DNA of 64,000 bases from an uncultured Muribaculaceae bacterium (GCA_947525975.1 CANNVE010000003.1:1-64000), one strand, 5' to 3'; positions 8,175 through 18,588 are shown, counted from the stretch's first letter. Numbers and translations are program-made. Notes: generated from the letters alone by a model not told the origin.

Positions 8175-9389
8175 CTATCGCAGCATTGTTGATACGCGCA
8201 CCAGGGCGTCGACGAACGCGTCGGCCTCGGCCATCGTGTTGTAGACGCCGAATGACGCCCTCACGCAGCCCTCTATGCCGAGAGCCTTCATCAGGGGCTG
8301 CGCGCAGTGGTGGCCTGTGCGCACGGCCACGCCGAGCTTGTCGAGCAGCAGGCCCACGTCGTAATGGTGCTCGCCCTCGATGTTGAATGATATCACTGGC
8401 GATTTGTCGGCGGCGTTGCCGTAGATCTTCAAGCCGGGAATCTCTGCGAGCATGCGCTCTTGCGTGTGCCTCATCAGGGCCACCTCGTGGCGCTCTATAT
8501 CTTCGATGCCTATCGAGTCGATGTATTCAAGCGCTTTGCGCAGGGCGGCAATGCCCACGAAGTCGGGGGTGCCGGCCTCGAACTTGAAGGGGAGCTCGGC
8601 GTAGGTGGTGCCCTCGAATGACACGTGGGCTATCATCTCGCCGCCGCCCTGGTATGGGGGCATCATCTTCAGCAGGTGCTTTTTGCCGTAGAGCACTCCC
8701 ACGCCTGTGGGGCCATACATCTTGTGGGCCGAGAATGCGTAGAAGTCAGCGTCGAGGTCTTGCACGTCGATGCGCATGTGGGGCGAGGCCTGGGCGCCGT
8801 CGATAAGCACGGGCACCCCGCGGCTGTGAGCCTCGGCTATCATGCTCTTGACCGGATTGACCGTGCCGAGCACGTTCGACACATGGCACATCGCCACAAG
8901 GCGCGTGCGCTCGTTGAAGAGCGATGCGTACACGTTGAGGTCGAGCTCGCCACGGGCATTTACGGGCACTACCCTCAGCATGATGCGCTTGCGGCTGCCG
9001 AGCAGCTGCCAGGGCACTATGTTGGAGTGATGCTCCATGACGGTGAGGATGATCTCATCGCCGTTTTCGAGCAGACGCCCGTAGGACGAAGCCACAAGGT
9101 TGATGGCCTCGGTGGTGCCGCGGGTGAAGATCACCTGCTCGGGCGCAGGTGCGTTGATGTAGCGCGCCACAGCCCTGCGCGTGGCTTCCTGTGCGTCGGT
9201 GGCCTCCTGCGAGAGGGTGTGCACGCCACGGTGCACATTGGCCTTGGCCGAGGTGTACATGCGGCTTATCTCGTCGACCACCTGCCTTGGCGTCTGCGAC
9301 GTGGCGGTGTTGTCGAGGTATATCAGAGGCCTTCCGTTGATCTGACGGTCGAGTATGGGGAAGTCCCGCCTTATTTTTTCAATATCCAT
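8175..9389 (-). CDS. sufS: Cysteine desulfurase SufS (type II)
   Basis: SufS takes sulfur from cysteine as a persulfide for Fe-S cluster assembly using PLP. With the ATG at 9389 it has 404 residues. PLP-binding parts are the FTRGTTEAIN turn, the Asp in LIDGAQ and the Schiff-base lysine in AHKMYGPTG (Lys about 223). The catalytic cysteine is in RTGHHCAQPL (Cys about 362), the group II pattern. A 25-residue in-frame extension upstream overlaps the end of sufD and is not needed. No sufE or sufU is seen in the window, so the sulfur-transfer partner must lie elsewhere. Confidence 0.95.
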   Translation of the reverse strand: MDIEKIRRDFPILDRQINGRPLIYLDNTATSQTPRQVVDEISRMYTSAKANVHRGVHTLSQEATDAQEATRRAVARYINAPAPEQVIFTRGTTEAINLVASSYGRLLENGDEIILTVMEHHSNIVPWQLLGSRKRIMLRVVPVNARGELDLNVYASLFNERTRLVAMCHVSNVLGTVNPVKSMIAEAHSRGVPVLIDGAQASPHMRIDVQDLDADFYAFSAHKMYGPTGVGVLYGKKHLLKMMPPYQGGGEMIAHVSFEGTTYAELPFKFEAGTPDFVGIAALRKALEYIDSIGIEDIERHEVALMRHTQERMLAEIPGLKIYGNAADKSPVISFNIEGEHHYDVGLLLDKLGVAVRTGHHCAQPLMKALGIEGCVRASFGVYNTMAEADAFVDALVRVSTMLR

Positions 9390-9421
9390 GATTCTGTGAG
9401 TCTCATAAGTTTCCGCAGGCC

Positions 9422-10786
9422 TTATAGGTTGTCCTGGCATAAGCTGTCCTGGCAGGCCGAGCAAAGGTCATTGTGGCCCGCGAGGCGGCGCTCCACCAGC
9501 TGGCGCAGGCGGCTCTGGAGGGCGGGGATCGAAATGGAGTCGATCACGTCGGCCATGAATGCCTGCATCAGCATCATCTTTGCCTCGGCCTCGGGAATGC
9601 CGCGCGAGCGCATGTAGAAGAGGGCCGTTGCGTCGAGCTGGCCCACAGTGGCGCCGTGGCTGCATTTCACTTCGTCGCAGTATATCTCAAGCTGCGGGCG
9701 GGTATACATCTTCGCCTCCTTGCTTGCGAGTATGTTGCGGTTGCTCTGGTAGGCGTTGGTGTATTTCGCCTCTTCGTCCACGACGATAGATCCGTAGAAT
9801 GAGCCTTTGGCTTCGTCGTCGAGGATGTATTTAAACACTTGGTTGCTCTCGCATTTGGGCGAGTGGTGGCGCACAGTCGTGCGGTTGTCTACAGTCTGCT
9901 TTCCGCCTGCTATGGCCATGCCGCCGATGCGGCATCTTGCCCGCTGCCCGGGGATGTCGATGTCGTATTCGTTGCGTGTGCGGCCGCACATCAGGGTGAT
10001 GCCGTCGGCCACCAGCTCGGCGTCGTCAGATAGGCTGGCGTATGTGTTGCAGAGGCGGCCTGTGTCGGAATTCGACTCTTCGAGCTCGCAATAGTCGAGC
10101 CTTGCGCCTGCGCCGAGGAATATCTCGGTCACTTGGCAGCAGAGCGAGGGGGCAGAGCCGGAGGCAGTGTGGTCGCAGCAGAGCACAGAGGCGCGCGCGC
10201 CCTCCTCGAGGCATATAAGCACCCTTCTTGGCGTTAGCAGCGGTGCCGAGGGATTGAGCAGGTTCACGATCTGCAGAGGCTTCTCCAGAACCACTCCCTT
10301 GGCTATGTGCACAAACAGGCCGTCCTGCGCGAGCAGCGTGTTGAGCATCGTTACGGCGTTGTGGGGGTGGGCTGCAGCCAGTGTGTTGTAGTATCTCCCA
10401 ACCAGGTCAGGATCGGCCTCGGCCGCTTTCGCGAGCGAAGTCACAGTCACGCCGGCGGGCAGGTTGCGCAGCAGGCTCGATGTGGGCCTGAAAGCGTCAT
10501 TGACCACCAATGCCAGCAAGGTGGAGATATTGGGCAGGCCGCATTTGAAGGCTTCGGCGGCGTCTGCCGCGAAAGGCACGCGGTTGATGTTCACTCCGTA
10601 GTCGGGAGCGAGCATGTCGGGCAGGGAGGTCACATCGAAGCTTTCAGCGCCGATTTTGGGCAGGTCAAGCCCCGTGATGGCCTTGAAAGCCTCGGGCCTG
10701 GGCCGGTTTAGCACCTCGGGGGCGTGACCGCACACCTCGGCGGCGTGGTCGCGGTATAGGGTTATGTATTGTTGCAGTGCATCCAT
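9422..10786 (-). CDS. sufD: Fe-S assembly scaffold component SufD
   Basis: SufD pairs with SufB and the ATPase SufC in the cytosolic SufBC2D scaffold that builds [4Fe-4S] clusters. The 454-residue protein has the SufBD right-handed beta-helix core: QVFKYILDDEAKGSFYGSI, then the conserved end region QLEIYCDEVKCSHGATVGQLD and FYMRSRGIPEAEA. It lies 12 bases behind sufC and 32 before sufS. It contains the conserved C-terminal His (KCSHGAT) used at the SufB-SufD interface in studied homologues. Confidence 0.95.
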   Translation of the reverse strand: MDALQQYITLYRDHAAEVCGHAPEVLNRPRPEAFKAITGLDLPKIGAESFDVTSLPDMLAPDYGVNINRVPFAADAAEAFKCGLPNISTLLALVVNDAFRPTSSLLRNLPAGVTVTSLAKAAEADPDLVGRYYNTLAAAHPHNAVTMLNTLLAQDGLFVHIAKGVVLEKPLQIVNLLNPSAPLLTPRRVLICLEEGARASVLCCDHTASGSAPSLCCQVTEIFLGAGARLDYCELEESNSDTGRLCNTYASLSDDAELVADGITLMCGRTRNEYDIDIPGQRARCRIGGMAIAGGKQTVDNRTTVRHHSPKCESNQVFKYILDDEAKGSFYGSIVVDEEAKYTNAYQSNRNILASKEAKMYTRPQLEIYCDEVKCSHGATVGQLDATALFYMRSRGIPEAEAKMMLMQAFMADVIDSISIPALQSRLRQLVERRLAGHNDLCSACQDSLCQDNL

Positions 10787-10798
10787 GGGGCTTCCCTC

Positions 10799-11563
<765 letters not shown>

Positions 11564-11604
11564 ATGTTGTAGTCGTTTTTTTTCGGTTGGGTTAAGCCAG
11601 TGGG

Positions 11605-13071
11605 TCAGCCCACGCCCCCTTCGATGGTGATAGAGAGCAGGCGCTGGGCCTCAACGGCGAATTCCATGGGCAGTTTGTTCATCACCTCTTTGGCGTATCC
11701 GTTCACGATCAGGCCAATGGCCTCTTCGGTGGATATGCCTCGCTGATTGCAGTAGAAGATCTGGTCTTCAGATATCTTTGAGGTTGTGGCTTCGTGCTCC
11801 ACGATGGCCGAGTCATTGTGCACGTCGATGTAGGGGAATGTGTGCGCACCGCAGGTCTGGCTCAGCAGCAGAGAGTCGCACTGTGTGTAGTTGCGCGCTC
11901 CTTCGGCTCCTGGCGCCACGCGCACCAGTCCGCGGTAGGAATTCTGGCTGTGCCCGGCCGAGATGCCTTTTGACACGATCGTAGAGCGCGTGTTTCGGCC
12001 TATGTGTATCATCTTTGTGCCGGTGTCGGCCTGCTGGCGGTTGTTGGTCACGGCCACGGAGTAGAATTCTCCCACCGAGTTGTCGCCCTTGAGTATGCAT
12101 CCGGGGTATTTCCAGGTGATGGCCGATCCGGTCTCTACCTGGGTCCACGATATTTTTGACGCTTCGCCGCGGCATAGTCCGCGCTTGGTCACGAAGTTGT
12201 ATACGCCGCCGCGTCCCTCCTTGTCGCCGGCGTACCAATTCTGCACCGTGGAGTATTTCACCTCGGCGCGGTCTTCGACTATTATTTCTACGATGGCCGC
12301 GTGGAGTTGGTTTTCGTCGCGCATGGGAGCCGTGCATCCTTCGAGGTATGACACGTATGAGTCATCGTCGGCCACTATCAGGGTGCGCTCAAACTGGCCT
12401 GTGCCGGCGGCGTTGATGCGGAAATATGTAGAGAGCTCCATCGGGCATCTCACGCCCTTGGGGATATAGACGAACGATCCGTCGCTGAACACGGCTGAAT
12501 TCAGTGCCGCGAAGAAGTTGTCGGTCGCCGGCACCACCTTGCCCAGGTATTTGCGCACAAGGTCGGGATAGTCGCGCACGGCCTCCGAGAATGAGCAGAA
12601 GATTATGCCGAGCTCGGCAAGTTTTTCCTTGTGGGTGGTGTGCACCGAAACGGAGTCCATCACGGCGTCGACAGCCACGCCGGTCAGCTTTTTCTGCTCT
12701 TCGAGCGAGATGCCGAGCTTATTGAAAGTGTCCACGAGTTGCGGGTCAACCTCGTCGAGGCTCTTGGGCCCTTCTTTTTTCTGCTGCGGGGCGGCGTAGT
12801 AGCTTATCTCCTGATAGTTGATGTCGGGGATGTCGAGGTGTGCCCATCGGGGCATCGACATATTGAGCCATTGGCGGAAGGCCTTGAGCCTGAAGTCGAG
12901 AAGCCACTGCGGCTCGCCCTTCTTTTTCGAGATAAGGCGCACCACGTCTTCCGACAATCCTTTGGGGATTATGTCAGTGTCGATGTCAGTGACGAAGCCG
13001 TATTTGTATTCGCCGTCGCTTTCGCCAAGGATATCGGCATTTTTCTTATTTTCGTTGTCGCAATTCTGCAT
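11605..13071 (-). CDS. sufB: Fe-S assembly scaffold SufB
   Basis: SufB is the scaffold subunit on which clusters form. With ATG at 13071 it has 488 residues; an in-frame TTG 36 bases upstream would add 12 residues and is less likely. Conserved landmarks include [29 protein letters not shown], the VQNWYAGD and NFVTKRG segments, and [15 protein letters not shown] followed by QCDSLLL, the Cys-containing region near the cluster site. It is the first suf gene, 70 bases downstream of cvpA, and probably shares its promoter. Confidence 0.95.
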   Translation of the reverse strand: MQNCDNENKKNADILGESDGEYKYGFVTDIDTDIIPKGLSEDVVRLISKKKGEPQWLLDFRLKAFRQWLNMSMPRWAHLDIPDINYQEISYYAAPQQKKEGPKSLDEVDPQLVDTFNKLGISLEEQKKLTGVAVDAVMDSVSVHTTHKEKLAELGIIFCSFSEAVRDYPDLVRKYLGKVVPATDNFFAALNSAVFSDGSFVYIPKGVRCPMELSTYFRINAAGTGQFERTLIVADDDSYVSYLEGCTAPMRDENQLHAAIVEIIVEDRAEVKYSTVQNWYAGDKEGRGGVYNFVTKRGLCRGEASKISWTQVETGSAITWKYPGCILKGDNSVGEFYSVAVTNNRQQADTGTKMIHIGRNTRSTIVSKGISAGHSQNSYRGLVRVAPGAEGARNYTQCDSLLLSQTCGAHTFPYIDVHNDSAIVEHEATTSKISEDQIFYCNQRGISTEEAIGLIVNGYAKEVMNKLPMEFAVEAQRLLSITIEGGVG

Positions 13072-13141
13072 GCTGATGTTTTGATGATATAGTGTCTTTG
13101 TTTTCAACGCGCCGGGACGGCGGTATGTTCGCCCCGGCAGG

Positions 13142-13630
13142 TCAGGTCTTGTCTGAGAATATGTTTTTGACAGTTGGCGATCCCATGATCCTCGGTGCCA
13201 TCTTGCACACGCGCTCGGCCCATACGCCCTTTGGCATCATGTCGGGGGCCATGGCTCCCCACAGGTTCATGGCCAGGCTCAGGCAGAAGATGAAGAGAAA
13301 CAGCTTGAAAATCGCTCCGCAGAGGCGGTCGAGAAATCCTATCTGCATCTTTTTGGCGGCAGCCCTGATGAGGCGTGCCAACGCCCAGGCCGCGAAATAG
13401 GCAGTGACGAACACCATCACGTAGGCGAGCACCGTGAGCACGGCCCGGCTTGACCCGCTCTCGGCCATCGAGCCCAGCCAGTAAGCCGCCTGGTGGCCGA
13501 ATATGCGGCAGGCAACCACTCCCAGCACTATGCCGGCTATAGATCCCAGCTGGGCTATGAGGCCGGCGATGGCGCCCCAGACGATCGCTATCAGAGAGAA
13601 GATTATCAGGAATATCTCAAATGTTGACAT
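13142..13630 (-). CDS. CvpA family membrane protein
   Basis: The 162-residue protein has four hydrophobic helices ([75 protein letters not shown]), matching the CvpA/colicin V production family of inner-membrane proteins. The biochemical role is not settled. In Bacteroidota it often precedes sufB, as here, and carries the operon promoter. Confidence 0.8.
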   Translation of the reverse strand: MSTFEIFLIIFSLIAIVWGAIAGLIAQLGSIAGIVLGVVACRIFGHQAAYWLGSMAESGSSRAVLTVLAYVMVFVTAYFAAWALARLIRAAAKKMQIGFLDRLCGAIFKLFLFIFCLSLAMNLWGAMAPDMMPKGVWAERVCKMAPRIMGSPTVKNIFSDKT

Positions 13631-13650
13631 CTATCGAATGTTTGTGCCTG

Positions 13651-13658
13651 CAAAATTA
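13651..13658 (-). promoter_or_regulatory. -7 box (TAATTTTG) of the cvpA-suf-metX operon
   Basis: TAATTTTG on the minus strand places transcription start near 13647, 17 bases before the cvpA ATG. All following genes to metX lie on the same strand with gaps of at most 70 bases, and no other promoter was recognised inside. Confidence 0.65.
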
Positions 13659-13691
13659 GTGATTTTTTTGGAAATAACCATAATGCGGCGC

Positions 13692-16091
13692 CTATTCGAG
13701 GCGGCAGCCTGAGAGCAGCGGCGATGTAAGGTTCAGGGCCAGTCGGCCTTGGTCGTCATTGCGCACGTAGGCCAGCAGCCTGCCACCGTGGGCGCGGCGG
13801 CTTGCCGTCTTGTTGGGGCCCATATCAGCGTTGTCGGCTGTCTCCAGGGCGAGCAGGGAGCCGGCCTCCATGCGGCAGGTGATCTTGTTGTCGGCGAGGG
13901 TCACGAGGCGCCCGTCTTCGTCGACCACCTCTATCAGCACGTGGTTGATGGCTCCGGGCTCTGTGCTCTGCTCGCCGTCGATTCTGGCTCTGATGGCGTA
14001 TGGCCTGCCCGATGTCTCTATCGCGGCGCTCGACAGTTCATTGCCGTCGGCGTCGCAGCCTATGGCCGCAAGGCGTCCGGGAGCGAAAGGCATATCCCAG
14101 TATATCATGCCCGTAGCGTTGTCGTATGGCTTGGTCTCTCCCACCTGCTTGCCGTCGAGCATGAGCCGGGCGTAGGGGGCGTTGGTGTAGCAGACCACTC
14201 TCACGGCTTGTCCCTCGTCGTAGTTCCACACTGCGGGAGCGTCGATCGATAGCATGGGGCGTCCCTTGCGGTCTTTGCCTCCGTTCCTGACGGGGTAGGC
14301 GCCAACGTATGTGAAAGGCTCGTCGAGCCAAAGCGATGCGCGGAATTGTCCCCTCGGCTTCGCGAGGCCGGTGAAGTCGAGCAGGCCTGTGTGCAGGCCG
14401 CGCGATGGCCATCTGCCTGACTCGCCCAGATAGTCGATGCCTGTCCAGAGGAATTGCCCGAATATGAAGTCGTTGTCTTTCACGGCCCTCCATTGGTCAT
14501 AGCCTACGCCCGTCTCGCTGCCGTATATCACACGGTCGGGATAGGCGGCATGGTCGGCGGCGTAGCGGCTTTCGGTGTAGTTGTAGCCGCAGATGTCGAT
14601 GGCGTCGGGATATTCCGTCTGGTTTGACATCACCACTCCGGCCATGGCGCCTGTGGTGGGGCGCGAGTCGTCGACAGCCTTCACGCATGCGTTGAGGCGC
14701 TTTGCTATCGTGCCTATGCGCTCGGCCGAGGGAGCCTTGGGGTCATAGCCGCCGTACATGGGCTGGCTGATGGCCGATCCGTCGCCGTCGAGCACAGGGT
14801 GGGAGTAGGGGTCGTTGGGGTAGTCTACCTCATTGCCTATGCTCCAGAGGAATATGCAGGGGTGGTTGCGGTCGCGCCGCACCATGTCGGTGATGTCGCG
14901 CTCTATCCACTCTTCGAAGAAGTCATATGAGCCTTCAAAGGCGGGGGTGCCGGCGTTCCAGCCCTCCACCCATTTGCGCTTGGGGAATTCCCACTCGTCC
15001 GACACCTCGTCCATCACCAGAAGGCCGAGTTCGTCGCACAGGTCATAAACGTCGGGCGCCTGCGGATTGTGGCTCATGCGCAATGCGTTCACCCCTAGGT
15101 CCTTGAGGTTGGCCAGGCGTCGCCTCCACACCTCCTTCGGCACCACGGCGCCGAGCGCTCCGGCATCGTGGTGTATGCACACGCCCTTCACCTTCATATT
15201 GCGCCCGTTGAGGCTGAATCCATGGTCAGGGCTGAAATCGAGGGTGCGCAGGCCCACAGTCTCTGTGTTGTGGTCGATTGCCTTGCCATCGTGCAGCAGG
15301 GTGGTTTCAAGCCGGTAGAGATACGGGTCGTCTATGTCCCAGAGGCGGGGATTCTTCACTTTGAGGTCGAGATTGGCCATGCCGTCTTTCACTCGGACTT
15401 GGCCCGATGCCACTTTTTTGCCTGCGGCGTCATAGAGCGCGGCCTCTACTTTCTGCGATGTCTGCGGGTTGTCGATCTTCGCCTCTACCCTTACTGTGGC
15501 AGCCTTGTCGGTGATGCCTGTGGCCTTCCAGCCCACTCCCCAGAGCGAGAAATGGCTCTCGGGGGCGGTCACCAGGTATACGTCGCGGTATATGCCCGAG
15601 CCGGTGTACCAGCGCGAGTCGGCCTGCCGGCTGTGGTCTACGCGCACGGCTATTACGTTTTCTCCCTCGTGGAGGTAGGGGGTGAGGTCGTAAAGGAATG
15701 ATACGTATCCGTTGGGGCGATGGCCGAGATGATGGCCGTTGACATACACGTCGCTGCGGTTGTAGACACCCTCGAAATAGACATATCGCTTGGCCTGGGA
15801 TGAGTCCACGTCAAAAGTTTTCCTGTACCAGGCCACGCCTCCGGGCAGATAGCCCTGGCAGCTGGCGAGGGTGGGAGAGGGAAGGCCTTCGATGCTCCAG
15901 TCATGCGGCAGGTTCACTTCGCGCCATTTGGCGTCGGCGTATTCGGCGTTTCGGGCGAGGCTGTCATCGGCGAGGCTGAATTTCCAGCCGGAATTGAAAT
16001 TCCGAGCGTCGCCAAAACCCGGGCCGTAGGCCCAAGCGCACGTGGATGCTAAAATCGATATGGCCATGGCGGCCTGCCTAAGTATCTTCAT
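13692..16091 (-). CDS. Glycoside hydrolase family 2 (beta-galactosidase-like), secreted
   Basis: The 799-residue enzyme has a signal peptide (MKILRQAAMAISILASTCAWA). An N-terminal jelly-roll follows (WREVNLPHDWSIEG, YFEGVYNRSDVYVNGHHLG), then an immunoglobulin-like domain and a TIM barrel. The acid/base Glu is in IFLWSIGNEVDYPND; the candidate nucleophile Glu is in VIYGSETGVGYD. A C-terminal Ig-like domain (VLIEVVDEDGRLVT) ends it. GH2 covers beta-galactosidases, mannosidases and glucuronidases; the layout best fits beta-galactosidase. It probably acts in the periplasm on oligosaccharides. No SusCD pair adjoins it. Confidence 0.85.
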   Translation of the reverse strand: MKILRQAAMAISILASTCAWAYGPGFGDARNFNSGWKFSLADDSLARNAEYADAKWREVNLPHDWSIEGLPSPTLASCQGYLPGGVAWYRKTFDVDSSQAKRYVYFEGVYNRSDVYVNGHHLGHRPNGYVSFLYDLTPYLHEGENVIAVRVDHSRQADSRWYTGSGIYRDVYLVTAPESHFSLWGVGWKATGITDKAATVRVEAKIDNPQTSQKVEAALYDAAGKKVASGQVRVKDGMANLDLKVKNPRLWDIDDPYLYRLETTLLHDGKAIDHNTETVGLRTLDFSPDHGFSLNGRNMKVKGVCIHHDAGALGAVVPKEVWRRRLANLKDLGVNALRMSHNPQAPDVYDLCDELGLLVMDEVSDEWEFPKRKWVEGWNAGTPAFEGSYDFFEEWIERDITDMVRRDRNHPCIFLWSIGNEVDYPNDPYSHPVLDGDGSAISQPMYGGYDPKAPSAERIGTIAKRLNACVKAVDDSRPTTGAMAGVVMSNQTEYPDAIDICGYNYTESRYAADHAAYPDRVIYGSETGVGYDQWRAVKDNDFIFGQFLWTGIDYLGESGRWPSRGLHTGLLDFTGLAKPRGQFRASLWLDEPFTYVGAYPVRNGGKDRKGRPMLSIDAPAVWNYDEGQAVRVVCYTNAPYARLMLDGKQVGETKPYDNATGMIYWDMPFAPGRLAAIGCDADGNELSSAAIETSGRPYAIRARIDGEQSTEPGAINHVLIEVVDEDGRLVTLADNKITCRMEAGSLLALETADNADMGPNKTASRRAHGGRLLAYVRNDDQGRLALNLTSPLLSGCRLE

Positions 16092-16107
16092 GGATTGATT
16101 GAAATTT

Positions 16108-16155
16108 AGTTATAAGATTTATAAAATTTATTAAGGCTTATAAGACTTATAAGAT
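16108..16155. repeat. TTATAAGA-type short repeats between the C40 and GH2 genes
   Basis: The 60-base gap is almost wholly made of TTATAAGA, TTATAAAA and CTTATAAGA units spaced about 10 bases apart, each self-complementary at TTATAA. They could be an operator or promoter region for the GH2 gene or simple-sequence filler; no TAnnTTTG box is seen here. Confidence 0.5.
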
Positions 16156-16755
16156 TCATTTCGCGCTTTTGCCCGTTAGCGCCTCGAACTGCGGCACACG
16201 CCCGCAGCTGTGGAATGCTCGCTCCCAATAGGGGTCGCTCAGGCGGCTCACCATCACGCCGCGCGACGACGAGGCGTGCAGCATGCAGTCTTCGCCCACA
16301 TAAAGCCCCACGTGGCTCACCTTGCGGCTGCCTCGGGCATGGAAAAAGACGAGGTCGCCGGGCTTGAGATCCTTGCGCTTGATCTTGCGGCAGGCCTCGG
16401 CCTGCTTGGCCGAGTTGCGTGGCAGCTTTATGCCGAGCGAGCTGTTGAATGCCTCCATGATGAAGCCCGAGCAGTCGGTGCCCTTGCGCTTTTGGCTGCG
16501 TCCGTATTTGTAGGGTGTGCCCTGCCAGGAATACGCCTCGTCGAGCAGGAGCCTTGTGCAAGATCCGGCAGGTGGCATCATCGCCATCAGTTGCTCCTGC
16601 AGCTCTGCGAGAATAAAAGCCTCGGCCGAGTCGCATTCATACTCGGTGGCGAGGATGTCGTCGTCATAGACATTTGATGATGGGCGTGATGCGCCGCATG
16701 CCGCGAAGAGCCCGCATATCAGCAGGCTCATGGCCGCGCGAATGATTTTTTTCAT
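16156..16755 (-). CDS. NlpC/P60 (C40) cell-wall peptidase, lipoprotein
   Basis: C40 enzymes cut peptidoglycan peptides, typically between D-Glu and the diamino acid. With the ATG at 16755 the product has 199 residues and a lipoprotein signal (MKKIIRAAMSLLICGLFAAC, lipidated Cys at position 20). Catalytic residues are Cys in GTDCSGFI, His in SHVGLYVG and a third polar residue in CMLHASS. A 30-residue in-frame extension upstream is rejected because it would destroy the signal peptide and crosses a -7 box. The box lies three bases from the ATG, so the mRNA may be leaderless. Confidence 0.85.
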   Translation of the reverse strand: MKKIIRAAMSLLICGLFAACGASRPSSNVYDDDILATEYECDSAEAFILAELQEQLMAMMPPAGSCTRLLLDEAYSWQGTPYKYGRSQKRKGTDCSGFIMEAFNSSLGIKLPRNSAKQAEACRKIKRKDLKPGDLVFFHARGSRKVSHVGLYVGEDCMLHASSSRGVMVSRLSDPYWERAFHSCGRVPQFEALTGKSAK

Positions 16756-16758
16756 ACG

Positions 16759-16766
16759 CAAATGTA
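16759..16766 (-). promoter_or_regulatory. -7 box (TACATTTG) directly before the C40 gene
   Basis: TACATTTG ends three bases upstream of the ATG at 16755. With the usual spacing the transcript would begin at or next to the A of the start codon. Confidence 0.5.
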
Positions 16767-16953
16767 GCGAAAAATTCGGAATTGTCGGTCCGAAAAATCC
16801 TAAAAAGGCGAGCGCCCGGCGCCCATAGAGCCAAAACACCATCAATTAGCCTTTTAAATGCAAAAAATTAAACCTAATTATTGAAATTTTATTAATCGTT
16901 AGCGTCATTGGCGAAAGTGAGTTAAATATGAGGTAGTCAATGAAATATTTTAT

Positions 16954-16961
16954 TATCTTTG
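16954..16961 (+). promoter_or_regulatory. -7 box (TATCTTTG) of htrA
   Basis: TATCTTTG followed by GCATAG fits the Bacteroidota -7 element; predicted start near 16965, leaving a leader of about 127 bases before the ATG at 17093. No good TTTG -33 element was found. Confidence 0.6.
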
Positions 16962-17092
16962 CATAGGGAAAAGGGATGATTTCACAATTGCAAATTTTAA
17001 ATTTTGCATTTTAAACCAATCATTATCCCGATTGTCATAAAAATATGAATCAACCAAATCGCATCAATCAACAAAAAAACATACGATAGACT

Positions 17093-18535
17093 ATGAAAAA
17101 AATCTGGAACTTCGCGCTGTGCGCCACTGCTTGCGCAGCCGCGCTTTTCGCAGTGTCAATGGCTTCGGGGAGCGCATCTATGGTGCCTCCGCCCGCTGAC
17201 CAGGAGGCATTTGTGAACGCCGCCGAGAGCACCATCAACGGTGTTGTCTCGGTCAAGAGTTTCGCCACCCCGCGCCAAATGGCCAATCCATACGCTGCTG
17301 ACCCCTTCTTTGAGTTTTTCTTCGGAGGCGGAGGCCGCTCGCAGCAGCCCCAGCAGCCTCGCGAGGAGGGAGACAGGCAGATAGGCCTCGGATCGGGCGT
17401 TATAATCAGTGAGGACGGATACATCGTCACCAACAACCATGTGATAGCCGACGCCGAGCGTCTGGAGGTCACTCTCAACGACAACCGCAACTACGATGCT
17501 GTGGTCATCGGCACCGACCCTGCCACTGACCTGGCCCTCATAAAGATCGAGGCCCCTGACCTGCACGTGATCCCGATGGGCAACAGCGAGGATCTGCGCG
17601 TGGGCGAGTGGGTGCTCGCCGTCGGCAATCCCTTCGGATTCACCTCTACCGTGACCTCCGGCATCGTCAGCGCCAAGGCGCGCAACATATCGTCGATGTC
17701 GCACCAAGGCTCAAGGGGCATCGAGGCCTACATACAGACCGACGCCGCCCTCAACGCCGGAAACTCGGGCGGAGCACTCGTCAACCTTAAGGGCGAGCTT
17801 GTGGGCATCAACACCGCCATCTATTCGCAGACGGGCAACTACGCCGGATGCTCTTTCGCGATCCCCACTTCAATCGTCAACAAGGTGATCGGTGACATCA
17901 AGGATTTCGGCGCTGTGCAGCGTGCCATGCTGGGCGTGACGTTTGAGGAGCTCACCCCCGAGCTTATAAAGAAAGAAGGCATCAAGGGCGCCAACGCCGG
18001 AATCGTGGTGCGCAGCGTGGTCGACGGATCGGCTGCCGTGGAAGCAGGCCTCGAGGAGGGCGACGTGATCACACGCATAAACGGCGCTCCGATAGCCAAC
18101 ACCGCCCAGATACAGGAGGCTATGGCCAAGTGCAGCCCCGGCGACAAGGTGACGGTGGAATATGTGCGTGACGGAAACACGATCACCGACACTGCAGTGC
18201 TCCGCAACAGCCAGGGCAACACCAAGATACTGAAGGCCGCCAAATTCTCTGACCTCGGATGCTCATTCGACAAGGTGGGTGCCGAGGCAGCCAAGAAGCT
18301 CAACATACGCCACGGCGTGCAGGTGGCCGAGATCGGCGACGGCCCGATGCGCAAGGCCGGCGTAAAGGCCGGATTCATCATCACCAGCATCAACGGATAC
18401 CGCATGACTGACCCCAAGGACGTGGAGAAACTCTACAACCAGATCATGAAGGATGAAGACGAAGACAAGGTGCTCTTCATCAAAGGCATATATCCCGACG
18501 GCGGCGCCAACTACTACGCCGTGCCCATCGGCTGA
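17093..18535 (+). CDS. Periplasmic HtrA/DegP-family serine protease
   Basis: DegP/DegQ proteins degrade or refold damaged envelope proteins. The 480-residue product has an N-terminal signal or anchor (WNFALCATACAAALFAVS) and a flexible Gly/Gln-rich loop (FFFGGGGRSQQPQQPREEG). The trypsin-like domain has a visible triad: His116 in TNNHVIAD, Asp146 in DPATDLAL, Ser225 in NAGNSGGAL. Two PDZ domains follow (about 270-370 and 390-475). It has its own promoter and ends at a strong convergent terminator shared with rpoD. Confidence 0.95.
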   Translation: MKKIWNFALCATACAAALFAVSMASGSASMVPPPADQEAFVNAAESTINGVVSVKSFATPRQMANPYAADPFFEFFFGGGGRSQQPQQPREEGDRQIGLGSGVIISEDGYIVTNNHVIADAERLEVTLNDNRNYDAVVIGTDPATDLALIKIEAPDLHVIPMGNSEDLRVGEWVLAVGNPFGFTSTVTSGIVSAKARNISSMSHQGSRGIEAYIQTDAALNAGNSGGALVNLKGELVGINTAIYSQTGNYAGCSFAIPTSIVNKVIGDIKDFGAVQRAMLGVTFEELTPELIKKEGIKGANAGIVVRSVVDGSAAVEAGLEEGDVITRINGAPIANTAQIQEAMAKCSPGDKVTVEYVRDGNTITDTAVLRNSQGNTKILKAAKFSDLGCSFDKVGAEAAKKLNIRHGVQVAEIGDGPMRKAGVKAGFIITSINGYRMTDPKDVEKLYNQIMKDEDEDKVLFIKGIYPDGGANYYAVPIG

Positions 18536-18554
18536 CCATGCGCGCATAAGCAAT

Positions 18555-18588
18555 AGCGGCGCTGACTCCATCTGGGGTCAGCGCCGCT
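18555..18588. terminator. Bidirectional hairpin between htrA and rpoD
   Basis: AGCGGCGCTGAC pairs exactly with GTCAGCGCCGCT; two more G-C pairs and one T-G wobble extend the stem around a four-base loop. It lies 20 bases after the htrA stop and 52 before the rpoD stop, with T-rich DNA on the plus side, so it can serve both convergent genes. Confidence 0.8.

Larger units (their letters stand above)
16756..17092. other. 337-base intergenic region between divergent C40 and htrA genes
   Basis: It holds the C40 -7 box at one end and the htrA -7 box at the other. Between them there is a short inverted repeat TTCGGA/TCCGAA (about 16779-16798) and an AT-rich tract around 16850-16920. No ORF with gene-like features and no RNA gene was recognised. 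The htrA leader (about 127 bases) is long for this window and could carry post-transcriptional control. Confidence 0.5.

Noticed and set aside
8160-8180. SAM riboswitch ahead of metX.
   Set aside because: There is no untranslated space: metX begins directly after the sufS stop codon.
8175-9464. Longer SufS starting at 9464.
   Set aside because: The extra 25 residues overlap the sufD coding end and have no match to the family N-terminus.
16106-16636. 176-residue frame overlapping the C40 gene.
   Set aside because: Same-strand alternative frame of a well-supported peptidase; low-complexity end from the TTATAAGA repeats.
16756-16845. 30-residue extension of the NlpC/P60 protein.
   Set aside because: It would bury the lipoprotein signal and crosses the -7 box.
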